From an uncultured Clostridia bacterium (lineage in GTDB: Bacteria; Bacillota; Clostridia; TANB77; CAG-508): a DNA stretch of 18,545 nt. The position numbers and the translations under genes are program-made. The notes below the pieces were generated by a model, which ran no database searches, was not told the origin of the DNA, and saw nothing but the letters and a program-made list of their open reading frames with translations. The stretch lies in NCBI GenBank assembly GCA_934169775.1, contig CAKPOI010000029.1, forward strand, positions 1 through 18,545. The letters are read 5' to 3'. Of the stretch, positions 1-7,761 are shown piece after piece (positions within the stretch are counted from its first letter, which is position 1; each line of letters opens with the position of its first letter).

Positions 1-363
1 GACGAAGGCTGATGCTTTTGGGGACGGACTCAAAAAGCATCACATAGTTTTTCAACTTATATAAAAAATAATAAATGCTATATGGAAAAATAATTTTCGA
101 ATGTGATTGGAACAATCTTAGAATTTCTTAAATAAAATAATGGAAGAACTTCACGTCGAGCGAAGCGAGGACTAAGCTGAAGGATTACATTATTTTATTT
201 TAGAAATTTTTAGTTTGTGTATTGAACCGAGAAAATTATTAAACCATATAACATTTATTATTTTATTAAATTTATCAGTAATGTTTTTTTGCTCCGTCCC
301 CAAAAGCATTGGGAGACGGAGCAATGCTTTTTGAGTCCGTCCCCAAAAGCATCAGCCTCCGTC
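1..363. repeat. Foldback repeat element with 40-bp terminal inverted repeats (REPIN/MITE-like)
   Basis: Bases 1-40 are the reverse complement of 324-363 with one mismatch. Inside, 61-142 pairs imperfectly with 188-272, so nearly the whole element folds back on itself around a loop at about 143-187. A smaller inverted pair, cttca at 149-153 and tgaag at 178-182, lies in that loop. The right arm carries an extra palindrome (gctccgtc at 291-298, gacggagc at 315-322) and the word ccgtccccaaaagcat occurs twice (293-308 and 338-353). No gene is present. The right end lies 10 bases past the stop codon of the desulfurase gene. The layout resembles a REPIN or MITE mobilised in trans; that assignment is inference. 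The left end coincides with the window edge, so the element could be longer. Confidence 0.75.
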
Positions 364-373
364 AAAAGAAACA

Positions 374-1513
374 TCAGCTTTTCAAAATTTCTTCCAGACT
401 TTTTATTAAAAATTCAACATCTTCAAAAGTATTAAAATCGCCAAATGTAATTCTTAGGGCTCCTCTAGCCAAATCATTAGGAACACCTATAGCAGACAAA
501 ACATGAGAAGGAGCTGTATCGCCAGAAGAGCAAGCCGAGCCACCTGATGCACAAATACCTACAGCATCTAATTTTAGAAGTAGTTCTCCAGAATTAATAT
601 TTTCAAAACACAAATTACAATTTCCTGGTAGTCGTTGTTCTAGGCTTCCGTTTATATGACAGTTTGGAAACTTTTGCCTTATTTGATTTATAAAATAGTC
701 CCTAAAATATTTTAGTTTATTCATATATGAGCTCATATCATATTGCGCTATATTACATGCTTTTCCTAAACCTACAATTTCTGCAACATTTTCTGTTCCT
801 GATCTCCTATTTTTTTCTTGATGTCCACCATCTAAAAATCTTTCTATTTCTAAGCCTTCTCTTATATATATTGCTCCTATCCCTTTTGGTGCATATAACT
901 TATGTCCTGATAATGATAGCATATCTACTCCCAACCTTTTTACATCTATTGGCACATTTCCTACTGCTTGAACTGCATCTGTATGAAAAACTATATTATG
1001 TGCCTTTGCTATCTTTGCTATTTTGCCGATTGGTTGTATTGTTCCTATTTCATTATTTGCATACATTACACTTATTAAAAATGTTTTATCTGTTATACTA
1101 TTTATTAAAGTATCTAAATTTACAAAACCTTCTTTATCTACATCAAGATATGTTATTTTGAATCCCAATTTTTCTAATGTATGACAACTATTTAAAATTG
1201 CTGGATGTTCTATTTTTGATGTTATTATATGATTCTTTCCAGTTCCTTTACTTTTTTGTAACATTGCCATTCCTTTTAATGCCATATTATCACTTTCTGA
1301 ACCACAACTTGTAAATGTTATTTCACTTGATTTGCAATTTAGCAAACTTGCTACTCTTCCTCTAGCTGTTTCTATTGCTTTTTTTGACCTTCTTCCTAAT
1401 CCATATATTGATGATGGATTTCCATACTCTAAACTCAAATATGGAAACATTTCTTCTAACACTTCTTCTTTTATTCTTGTTGTAGCTGCATTATCAAAAT
1501 ATCTTATATCCAT
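374..1513 (-). CDS. nifS: Cysteine desulfurase, NifS/IscS type (class I)
   Basis: PLP enzyme that takes sulfur from cysteine to form a protein persulfide, feeding Fe-S cluster assembly or tRNA thiolation. The 379-residue protein has the usual family length. Visible landmarks are the N-terminal YFDNAATT, His103 in IEHPAI that stacks on PLP, Asp179 in HTDAVQ, the PLP lysine Lys205 in SGHKLYAPKG, RRSGTEN, and catalytic Cys328 in the GGSACSSG loop, whose form is that of class I enzymes. I chose the ATG at 1513: AGAAAGGA lies 11 bases upstream, while the in-frame GTG ten codons earlier (1543) has no binding site. No iscU/nifU or rrf2-type gene adjoins, so the acceptor cannot be told from context. 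It follows the patatin gene on the same strand after about 170 bases. The label nifS versus iscS is a naming choice. Confidence 0.93.
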   Translation of the reverse strand: MDIRYFDNAATTRIKEEVLEEMFPYLSLEYGNPSSIYGLGRRSKKAIETARGRVASLLNCKSSEITFTSCGSESDNMALKGMAMLQKSKGTGKNHIITSKIEHPAILNSCHTLEKLGFKITYLDVDKEGFVNLDTLINSITDKTFLISVMYANNEIGTIQPIGKIAKIAKAHNIVFHTDAVQAVGNVPIDVKRLGVDMLSLSGHKLYAPKGIGAIYIREGLEIERFLDGGHQEKNRRSGTENVAEIVGLGKACNIAQYDMSSYMNKLKYFRDYFINQIRQKFPNCHINGSLEQRLPGNCNLCFENINSGELLLKLDAVGICASGGSACSSGDTAPSHVLSAIGVPNDLARGALRITFGDFNTFEDVEFLIKSLEEILKS

Positions 1514-1579
1514 TAAAAATCCATTCCTTTCTTCTGTATTCACTTTTTGCTACAATTTTTACTTTATTAATATGCTTGA

Positions 1580-1664
1580 AATACTTAAAAGCTCTACTAA
1601 TACTTGAAAATTCTACTGTACTAGTAAATGATACTTAATTTGTTTTAATACTTAAAGCTCTACT
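1580..1664. repeat. Three imperfect copies of an 18-19 bp direct repeat upstream of the desulfurase gene
   Basis: The copies are 1580-1598 (aatacttaaaagctctact), 1599-1617 (aatacttgaaaattctact) and 1647-1664 (aatacttaaagctctact). The first two are directly adjacent. They lie 70-150 bases upstream of the desulfurase start, where operator sites would be expected, and a small palindrome tactagta (1619-1626) lies between copies two and three. Function is not known. Confidence 0.6.
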
Positions 1665-1681
1665 CTTGTTTTATTATATGT

Positions 1682-2524
1682 CTAACCTCTTAAAATAGAC
1701 TTAATTTTTGATAAGTTTTTTAATGCACTCTTATATCCATATTTATAACAACTATCTATTTGGTCAATATCCAAAAGACCAGTTTTGTCTGTCTGTATAG
1801 TTAAAATAAAATCACTATTTTGCAAACTTTCCTCTGATATTTTATTTCCCATGATATCTAAAGTTCTCATAGAAATGTCCATAAAATTACTTGTTTCATC
1901 AATATCATCTGCTTTAAAATTTATTGCTATTACTTTATCCGCTCCCAATTTTTTTACTTCATTTACTGGTATATTGTCTAATATTCCTCCATCTAAAAAT
2001 CTAAATTCTTTATATACACATGGACAAAATACACCTGGAAAACTACTACTTGCCCTTACTGCTGTTCCAACTGGAATATCTGATATATACATTGATTTGT
2101 TTCTCTTATTTGTAAATACATATTCTTTTGATGTTTTTACATCAACTGCTGGTATTACTATTGGCATCTTTATATCACTCATATATCTTACTCCTTTTCT
2201 TAGTGCTATTTCATTATATGCTTTTTCTATTGCTTCTCCAGAATTAAATCCATATATTTGAAATTTTTTGTTTGTTATAAAACTACTTACCGTATTTATT
2301 ATTGGTGTTGTGTCTACAGCCACAAGTTCCTGTGCATATCTTTTAAATAACATATATATATAATATGGCGTATATCCCATTGCATATAATACTGCTACTA
2401 AACTTCCTGAACTTGTTCCCCCTATTGCATCTATTTTTATTCCATTTTCTTCAAATGCTTTTAATGCTCCTGCATGTGCAACTCCTCTTATTCCTCCTCC
2501 TGATAATGCTACACCTAATTTCAT
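1682..2524 (-). CDS. Patatin-like phospholipase family protein (RssA/NTE-like)
   Basis: A 280-residue protein with the Ser-Asp dyad of bacterial patatin hydrolases, which cleave acyl esters of membrane lipids. The oxyanion-hole glycine run is SGGGIRG (8-14), the nucleophile is Ser38 in GTSSG, and the catalytic aspartate is Asp178 in LDGG. The full set is present, so it is probably active. No signal peptide or membrane helix is seen, so it should be cytosolic or peripheral. I chose the ATG at 2524, which has AGAAAGGA 10 bases upstream; an in-frame GTG seven codons earlier (2545) overlaps that binding site. It stands upstream of the desulfurase on the same strand, separated by the repeat-bearing gap, so co-transcription is possible but not shown. 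The natural substrate is not known. Confidence 0.93.
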   Translation of the reverse strand: MKLGVALSGGGIRGVAHAGALKAFEENGIKIDAIGGTSSGSLVAVLYAMGYTPYYIYMLFKRYAQELVAVDTTPIINTVSSFITNKKFQIYGFNSGEAIEKAYNEIALRKGVRYMSDIKMPIVIPAVDVKTSKEYVFTNKRNKSMYISDIPVGTAVRASSSFPGVFCPCVYKEFRFLDGGILDNIPVNEVKKLGADKVIAINFKADDIDETSNFMDISMRTLDIMGNKISEESLQNSDFILTIQTDKTGLLDIDQIDSCYKYGYKSALKNLSKIKSILRG

Positions 2525-2560
2525 TTTTTTCACATCCTTTCTCACATAATAGATTTATAA

Positions 2561-2588
2561 ATTATATAAGATTTACAATAAAATCTAA
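2561..2588 (-). promoter_or_regulatory. Weak candidate promoter for the patatin gene
   Basis: On the minus strand a -10 box TATAAT (2561-2566) is preceded after 16 bases by TTAGAT (2583-2588), a poor -35 match. It lies about 40 bases upstream of the chosen start codon. It is supported only by the -10 box. Confidence 0.3.
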
Positions 2589-2703
2589 GGCTCTCTCTAT
2601 ATTTCATTTTTTATATTTTATGCCAACTAACTAAAAAAAGATAAATGCTTTTTATAGTATTTACCTCTTTTTATAATATAATCAATCATTTTTTATTATT
2701 TTC

Positions 2704-2787
2704 ATTTCATGATATTTTAGAAATCTATTCCGTGACTTTTTGCATTTTCATTCCGTGAGATTTTAAAATTTCATTCCGTGGCTTTTT
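2704..2787. repeat. Short tandem repeats with an ATTCCGTG core, downstream of the WG-repeat gene
   Basis: Three copies of an attccgtg-based unit start at 2727, 2750 and 2774 (steps of 23 and 24 bases), each followed by a T-rich stretch. A weaker fourth version, tttcatgatatttta, is at 2705-2719. The last copy runs into the stop codon of the WG-repeat gene. The rest of the 2525-2785 gap is plain AT-rich sequence in which I see no gene. Confidence 0.65.
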
Positions 2788-4525
2788 AATCTTTAGCATA
2801 ATATATTTGTCCAGAGCCATTATCAACCATATAGTAATTAGCTATAAAGCTAGGTTGAGCTTGTACTCCTAAATTATATTTTGGTTCAACTAAAACTGAA
2901 CCATCTTTATTTAGAACCCCCCATTTTTTATCCTTTAAAAATCCTGCAAAACCATATTCATTAAATTCTGTAACTCTATCATATTGATAATCTACTTTAA
3001 CATTTCCAGATTTATCTACAAATCCCCATTTTCCATTTTTAACACTTGCAAACAAATCATTTGATGATAAAACTTCCTCACTTGCAACTTCTTTGCCTTC
3101 TAAAGTAATGTATTTTTTATTTGATTCATTAGATATTTTTACATATATTCCTTCTTTTACAACTGTTGCATTTTTCATTTCTAGTATTGATTCTGCTTTA
3201 TTATTCATTATCTCTACTGTATTATCTGTTGAATTTGACAATTGTATCAATTCTGTATCTGCTATTACTTGTATTGATGTATAATTAAATTCTGTTTTAG
3301 GTGTTTCAGTTAAATCAATAATTCCTAATTTTTCATCTTTTCTAGAAGCTATAAATAAATCATTTGTTAAATATGAAATATATTTATATTTTTCTGTACT
3401 TACAGGATTTCCTTCCTTGTAAATTTGATATATTGTTTCATTATTTTCTGTCTCTATATTAATAGTATATCCATCTTTATTTGGTATATCAAGAACAATT
3501 GAATTTACATCTATATCCATTTTCTTTCCTTCTGCACTATATACTTCTGTTGTTCCATCTTCTTTTTCTGCATACAAATATTTTCCTTGTATATCTATTT
3601 GTGTAAAATCACAAGATAAAGTTTCTTTTCCTTCTATACTTATAACTCCATATTTTTTGCCTTTTTGCACTACAAATATTTTGTTAGAATTATCATATGA
3701 TATTGATTGATAATCATTTTGCACTACTTGTTTTTCATTTTTTAATATTCCATATCTTCCATTTTCAGCTACTAATAAATATGCTTCATCACGATTTCCT
3801 AAATCTGTTATTCTTTCTACTGAATTATATTTTAATTCTGTAGCTATTTTTCCATTATATGAAATATATCCATATCTATATCCTTCATCAGTTTTATCTG
3901 CTACAATATATCCATCATAACGATAATGATTGTCATCTTCAAAAAAAGTATCTGCACTTATTTTGTCATATTTAGCTTCTACTAGCATATTTCCATTTTT
4001 ATTGATTACTCCATATTTGCCATCTTTTTTTACTAATAATTCTCCCTCTTTGTATTGCAATGTATCAATTTCTTCATATATTGCATCAGTTATTTTTTTA
4101 CCATCAAGATTTATTAGTCCATATTTTCCGTCTTTTTGATATTTTAATATTGATTTTTCATACACTAAATCTGTTGATACATTTTTTAGGCGTAATGTAT
4201 CTACATTTTGATATTCTGAAAATATTTCTTTATTTTCTTCATTTCTTACTGTTGTTGTTTTTCCTTGTATACATACAAATACTGCTTTTTCTGGATTTGC
4301 TATTTTTACATCATCATAATTTTCTGGTATTATTTGCTTTCCTGTTCTATCTATAATTCCAAATTTTTGTTCATCTTTTGCTTTTGATTCAAAATATTTG
4401 TACTCTTTTACATCTTCTATTGTATAATCTCTTCTTTTTTCTTTGGCTCCTTTTTGCACATTATAAACTACTAAACCTAATATTGCTATAATAATTAATA
4501 TAATTGCTATAACTCTTTTCTTCAT
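2786..4525 (-). CDS. Membrane-anchored WG-repeat protein
   Basis: A 579-residue protein with an N-terminal hydrophobic helix (about residues 5-22) preceded by KKR, which predicts an anchor with the bulk outside the cell. The remainder consists of WG-type beta repeats of the form (W/Y/F)G-hydrophobic-x-(D/N)-x-x-G. Clear copies start near residues 55, 135, 171, 218, 258, 292, 500 and 535, the last two with true WG. Between about 310 and 490 the repeats are degenerate. WG repeats are thought to be protein- or surface-binding modules; no catalytic residues are seen and the ligand is not known. The ATG directly follows the stop codon of the CBS-domain gene, and its AGGAGG lies inside that gene's end, so the pair should be translationally coupled. 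A joint envelope role is inference. Confidence 0.9.
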   Translation of the reverse strand: MKKRVIAIILIIIAILGLVVYNVQKGAKEKRRDYTIEDVKEYKYFESKAKDEQKFGIIDRTGKQIIPENYDDVKIANPEKAVFVCIQGKTTTVRNEENKEIFSEYQNVDTLRLKNVSTDLVYEKSILKYQKDGKYGLINLDGKKITDAIYEEIDTLQYKEGELLVKKDGKYGVINKNGNMLVEAKYDKISADTFFEDDNHYRYDGYIVADKTDEGYRYGYISYNGKIATELKYNSVERITDLGNRDEAYLLVAENGRYGILKNEKQVVQNDYQSISYDNSNKIFVVQKGKKYGVISIEGKETLSCDFTQIDIQGKYLYAEKEDGTTEVYSAEGKKMDIDVNSIVLDIPNKDGYTINIETENNETIYQIYKEGNPVSTEKYKYISYLTNDLFIASRKDEKLGIIDLTETPKTEFNYTSIQVIADTELIQLSNSTDNTVEIMNNKAESILEMKNATVVKEGIYVKISNESNKKYITLEGKEVASEEVLSSNDLFASVKNGKWGFVDKSGNVKVDYQYDRVTEFNEYGFAGFLKDKKWGVLNKDGSVLVEPKYNLGVQAQPSFIANYYMVDNGSGQIYYAKD

Positions 4526-5836
4526 TTATTTTTCCTCCTCATTTTGATTATGATTATTTTTACATGCTTTTACTTTTAAAATTCTTTTATCTTCATATTC
4601 TTCTATTTTATATGTTATTTCTTCTGTTTCTATTATTGGATTTTCTTCTTCTTCTGGAATTCTGTCTAATTCATCTTGTAAAAAACCTGATAATGTATCA
4701 TAATCACCTTCTGGAATTTTTGCATTTAATAATTTGTTTACATCATACACTGGCATACTTCCTGATAAAATATATGTGTTTTCATCTATTTTTTCATATT
4801 CAGATTCTTCATTATCATATTCATCATATATTTCTCCAACTAATTCTTCTAAAATATCTTCCATTGTTATTAATCCTGCAGTTCCCGCATATTCGTCAAG
4901 AATTATTGCCATTTGCATTTTATTTTTTTGCAACTCTTTAAACAAATCATCTATCATTTTTGTTTGTGGTACAAAATATGCATCATGCATAACATTTTTG
5001 ATTTTAAATGTCTTTTTATTCATATTTTTTAGAATATCTTTTACATACAATATTCCTTTTATATCATCTATTGTTTCATCATAGACTGGTATTCTACTAT
5101 ATTTATAATCTTCTTCTGATATTTCTTGTAATAACTCCTCTGCACTTGTGTGTATATCTACTGCAAATATGTCTCTCCTATGTGTCATTATTTCTGAAAC
5201 CGTTATATCTCCAAATTCAAATACATTATTTAATAATTCCTTTTCTCCTTCTTCTATTACACCTTTTTCTTTGCCTTGATCTATCATCATTTTTATTTCT
5301 TCTTCCGTTACTATTTCTTCATCACTTTCTCCTACCCCAAATAATTTTGATACTCCATTTGTTACTGTTGTTAAAAACTTTACAAATGGTGATGCTATTA
5401 CTGATAATCCTTTTATAAATCCTATTGTTGCAAATGCGATTTTTTCATAATTTTTCATCGCTAGTCTTTTTGGTACTAATTCTCCAAATACTAATGTAAA
5501 AAATGATAATATTATTGTTATTAATATTATTGATATTGTGTTCCACACTTGTACACTTAATACTGGCATTACATTATTTAATATTGGTGATAATTCACTC
5601 GCAAAGGCATCTGATGCAAATGCACTTGATAAAAATCCTGCTAATGTTATTCCTATTTGTATTGTTGCTAAAAATTTGCTTGGATTTTTTAGCATCTTTG
5701 CTATTTGCTGTGCTTTCTTATTTCCCTCTTTTGCCATCTTTTGTATTTTTGCATCATTTAATGATATAAATGCTATTTCACTTGCTGCAAAATATGCATT
5801 TACTAATATTAATAGTATTAGTATTACTATTTGCAT
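4526..5836 (-). CDS. CorC/HlyC family membrane protein (CNNM/DUF21, CBS pair, transporter-associated domain)
   Basis: A 436-residue protein with the complete architecture of the CNNM/CorC family, proposed Mg2+ exporters or regulators and often annotated as hemolysin. A DUF21 membrane domain occupies about 1-165, with hydrophobic segments near 1-20, 55-78, 98-120 and 132-155 and the signatures ASEIAFISLN and FGELVPKR. A charged linker EEIVTEEEIKMMIDQG follows. The CBS pair spans about 215-335 (SRIPVYDE, GILYVKDIL, DEYAGTAGLITMEDILEELVGEI). A CorC_HlyC transporter-associated domain spans about 350-427. The ATG has AAAGGAAG 9 bases upstream. It is the first gene of a two-gene unit with the WG-repeat gene, transcribed divergently from the glycosyltransferase gene. 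The transported ion cannot be told from the sequence. Confidence 0.93.
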   Translation of the reverse strand: MQIVILILLILVNAYFAASEIAFISLNDAKIQKMAKEGNKKAQQIAKMLKNPSKFLATIQIGITLAGFLSSAFASDAFASELSPILNNVMPVLSVQVWNTISIILITIILSFFTLVFGELVPKRLAMKNYEKIAFATIGFIKGLSVIASPFVKFLTTVTNGVSKLFGVGESDEEIVTEEEIKMMIDQGKEKGVIEEGEKELLNNVFEFGDITVSEIMTHRRDIFAVDIHTSAEELLQEISEEDYKYSRIPVYDETIDDIKGILYVKDILKNMNKKTFKIKNVMHDAYFVPQTKMIDDLFKELQKNKMQMAIILDEYAGTAGLITMEDILEELVGEIYDEYDNEESEYEKIDENTYILSGSMPVYDVNKLLNAKIPEGDYDTLSGFLQDELDRIPEEEENPIIETEEITYKIEEYEDKRILKVKACKNNHNQNEEEK

Positions 5837-5901
5837 TTTAGTTATCTTCCTTTCTTTAAGGCTTTATTATTTATTATTCTCCTCTCTTTTGTTATACCCA
5901 T

Positions 5902-5930
5902 ATTCTACTATATATATTAAAAAAATTCAA
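5902..5930 (-). promoter_or_regulatory. Promoter of the CorC-like/WG-repeat unit
   Basis: Minus-strand -35 TTGAAT (5925-5930) and -10 TAGAAT (5902-5907) are separated by 17 bases. They lie about 65 bases upstream of the CorC-like start codon in the divergent gap. Hexamers and spacing are both typical of sigma-A promoters. Confidence 0.6.
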
Positions 5931-5960
5931 TGGATATGCCTTAATTTTTTCTTAACTCTA

Positions 5961-5989
5961 TTGGCAAAAAAATCTTTTTAAGTTATAAT
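5961..5989 (+). promoter_or_regulatory. Promoter of the glycosyltransferase gene
   Basis: -35 TTGGCA (5961-5966), a 17-base spacer and a perfect -10 TATAAT (5984-5989). It lies 28 bases before the ATG at 6018, with the ribosome binding site AGAAAGGAAG between them. The implied 5' leader is very short. Confidence 0.75.
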
Positions 5990-6017
5990 ATAAACATTAA
6001 GAAAGGAAGAAAACAAT

Positions 6018-6716
6018 ATGAAATTTATAAGAAAACTATTATTAACAATATTAATATTAATAATTGTACTTATTTCCATATTATTTATAATTGGATATAG
6101 TACTTATGCAAGTGCACTAAAACAAAAGCCTTTAGTAGATAGAGTTACAGAAATTACCTCTAAAGAAAATTTTGTGAAATTTAGTGAAATGTCTGATTTA
6201 TATAGAAATGCTGTTATAGCTGTTGAAGACCACAGATTTTATGACCATGGACCTGTTGATTTTATTGCTATCTGCCGTGCTTTTTATACAAACATAAAAA
6301 ATAAAGAATTACAAGAAGGTGGTAGTACTATAACTCAACAGGTTGCAAAAAATATTGTCTTTAGTCAAGAACAATCTTGGACTCGCAAACTTGGTGAAAT
6401 CTTTGCTGCTTATGATCTAGAAAAAAATTATACCAAAAATCAAATTTTTGAAATATATGTTAATACAGCATATTTTGGAGATGGTTTCTATGGAATTTAT
6501 GATTCTAGCCATGGATATTATGATAAAGACCCAAAAGATTTAAATTTAGACGAAGCCTCTATGTTAGCTGGTGTTCCCAATGCTCCTTCTCTTTACTCTC
6601 CTAATGTTAATTTAACTTTGGCCAAAAAAAGACAAGCACATGTTATAAAAAAAATGCAAGAATACGGATATATAACCCAAGAACAAGCACTACCTTTTCT
6701 TTCTTATGCATATTAA
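6018..6716 (+). CDS. Monofunctional peptidoglycan glycosyltransferase (GT51)
   Basis: Polymerises lipid II into glycan strands at the outer face of the membrane. The 232-residue protein has one N-terminal membrane helix (about 8-28) and a single GT51 domain. Motif 1 AVEDHRFYDHG carries catalytic Glu70, motif 2 is GGSTITQQVAKN (101-112), motif 3 RKLGE carries the second catalytic Glu127, and further on come the QIFEIYVNTAYFG and ASMLAGVPNAP motifs. There is no transpeptidase domain, so it matches MtgA-like monofunctional enzymes rather than class A PBPs, and its length is normal for them. It is followed after 37 bases by the deacetylase gene on the same strand, suggesting a small cell-wall unit; the hairpin between them may limit read-through. 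Confidence 0.94.
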   Translation: MKFIRKLLLTILILIIVLISILFIIGYSTYASALKQKPLVDRVTEITSKENFVKFSEMSDLYRNAVIAVEDHRFYDHGPVDFIAICRAFYTNIKNKELQEGGSTITQQVAKNIVFSQEQSWTRKLGEIFAAYDLEKNYTKNQIFEIYVNTAYFGDGFYGIYDSSHGYYDKDPKDLNLDEASMLAGVPNAPSLYSPNVNLTLAKKRQAHVIKKMQEYGYITQEQALPFLSYAY

Positions 6717-6723
6717 ATTCAAT

Positions 6724-6747
6724 CCCTCATATAAATTATATGGGGGG
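6724..6747 (+). terminator. Hairpin after the glycosyltransferase gene, covering the deacetylase ribosome binding site
   Basis: The inverted repeat ccctcatat...atatggggg forms a stem of about 9 base pairs (one G-U) and is followed by atttttat. It begins 8 bases after the stop codon of the glycosyltransferase gene. The 3' arm contains the G-run that is the only ribosome binding site of the next gene. It could act as a weak terminator, a translational control element, or both. Confidence 0.5.
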
Positions 6748-6753
6748 ATTTTT

Positions 6754-7554
6754 ATGCATATTTTTATTTTTAGAAAAAGATTTTTACTATTCTTTTTTTG
6801 CATTTTATGCCTAATACTTTTAATTTTATTTTCTTTCTCCATTGATGATTCTCCTATTTTAGCTGTTTCACTAAACTCTAATTCTTCTATAAGTGAAAAT
6901 TTACAAGATACTTTTAATAATTTATCAAACAATGATGCTAAAATTGCTTATTTAACATTTGATGACGGTCCTAGAAAAAAATGCACTCCTGAAATTCTTG
7001 ATATTTTAAAAGAAGAAAATGTAAAAGCTACATTTTTTGTTATTGGTAAATATGTAAAAGAAAATCCTGATCTAATTAAACGTGAATATAATGAAGGTCA
7101 TTTTATTGCTAATCATGGATATGACCACAATAATGATAAATTATATCAAAGCAATGAAAGTTTTAAAAATCAAATTTTATCTACTGATAAAGAAATTGGA
7201 AATGCTCTTGGCATAGCAAATTATTGCTCACATGTTTTTCGTTTTCCTAATGGTTATATGGCAAAAGCTTATAAGTCTAATAAAAAACAATCTATTTCTA
7301 TATTAAATGATTTAAATTATGCTTATGTTGATTGGAATTGCTTGAATAAAGATTCTGAAGTTAGAACTTCTAATAATCAATTATTAAATAACTTGAAAAA
7401 CTCATCAAAAGCAAAAGGTACTTTAGTTATTTTAATGCATGATTCTGGTGATGTTAATGACACCGCTGCTATTTTAAAAGATTCTATTTCTTTTCTAAAA
7501 AAACAAGGATATGAATTTCATAATTTTTATGATTTTATAACTGATTTAAAATAA
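6754..7554 (+). CDS. Membrane-anchored polysaccharide deacetylase (CE4/NodB fold)
   Basis: Metal-dependent removal of acetyl groups from N-acetyl sugars, most likely in peptidoglycan given its neighbour. The 266-residue protein has an N-terminal membrane helix (about 10-28) and then an extracellular NodB domain. Motif 1 TFDDGP carries Asp70 (catalytic base) and Asp71 (metal). Motif 2 is NHGYDH, with His121 and His125 as metal ligands. Motif 3 is RFPNGY, motif 4 VDWN, and motif 5 LMHDSG with the catalytic His. All catalytic residues are present. I chose the ATG at 6754, whose binding site is the G-run at 6742-6747; an in-frame ATG at 6706 would lie inside the upstream gene and lacks a binding site. 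The exact target (GlcNAc or MurNAc) cannot be told. Confidence 0.92.
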   Translation: MHIFIFRKRFLLFFFCILCLILLILFSFSIDDSPILAVSLNSNSSISENLQDTFNNLSNNDAKIAYLTFDDGPRKKCTPEILDILKEENVKATFFVIGKYVKENPDLIKREYNEGHFIANHGYDHNNDKLYQSNESFKNQILSTDKEIGNALGIANYCSHVFRFPNGYMAKAYKSNKKQSISILNDLNYAYVDWNCLNKDSEVRTSNNQLLNNLKNSSKAKGTLVILMHDSGDVNDTAAILKDSISFLKKQGYEFHNFYDFITDLK

Positions 7555-7712
7555 CTAAAAAAATTTTTTTATGTTACATATTTCCATTTTTATGTATTCC
7601 ATTGTTATGTCTAATTTTTTATCATAGCAGCTTTCTGGTTTTTATAGCATTTTTTTGATATTTTTCCTATTGGTTAATAATTATTTATAGTTTTATAACT
7701 TTGGAAATTATT

Positions 7713-7741
7713 TTTAACCTGTACGGTTATAGTTCTATAAT
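7713..7741 (+). promoter_or_regulatory. Promoter and possible autoregulatory operator of the XRE regulator gene
   Basis: A -10 TATAAT (7736-7741) is preceded after 17 bases by TTTAAC (7713-7718), a weak -35. The inverted repeat AACC-tgtac-GGTT (7716-7728) overlaps the -35 and spacer. The word ggttatag occurs at 7725-7732 and again at 7745-7752, one copy on each side of the -10 and 20 bases apart, about two helical turns. The rest of the 7555-7761 gap is AT-rich and I see nothing else in it. Confidence 0.5.
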
Positions 7742-7761
7742 ATTGGTTATAGGAGGTTGAT

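Noticed and set aside
1..363. Rho-independent terminator of the desulfurase gene
   Set aside because: The long foldback could stop transcription, but its symmetric 40-bp ends and nested repeats fit a mobile repeat better; no simple stem plus U-tract directly follows the stop codon.
727..1161. Open plus-strand frame opposite the desulfurase gene
   Set aside because: Composition is almost only Leu, Tyr, Phe and His, typical of the antisense of an AT-rich gene; no binding site and full overlap with a clear gene. The same holds for plus-strand frames at 1785-2261, 4060-4356, 4564-4941, 5008-5418, 5538-5981, 15027-15323 and 16199-16567.
2704..2787. CRISPR array
   Set aside because: Units are about 8-14 bases with a 23-24 base period, too short for repeats and spacers, and no cas genes are present.
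6690..6932. Minus-strand frame of 80 codons across the glycosyltransferase/deacetylase junction
   Set aside because: No recognisable domain or binding site, and it overlaps the ends of two well-supported plus-strand genes.
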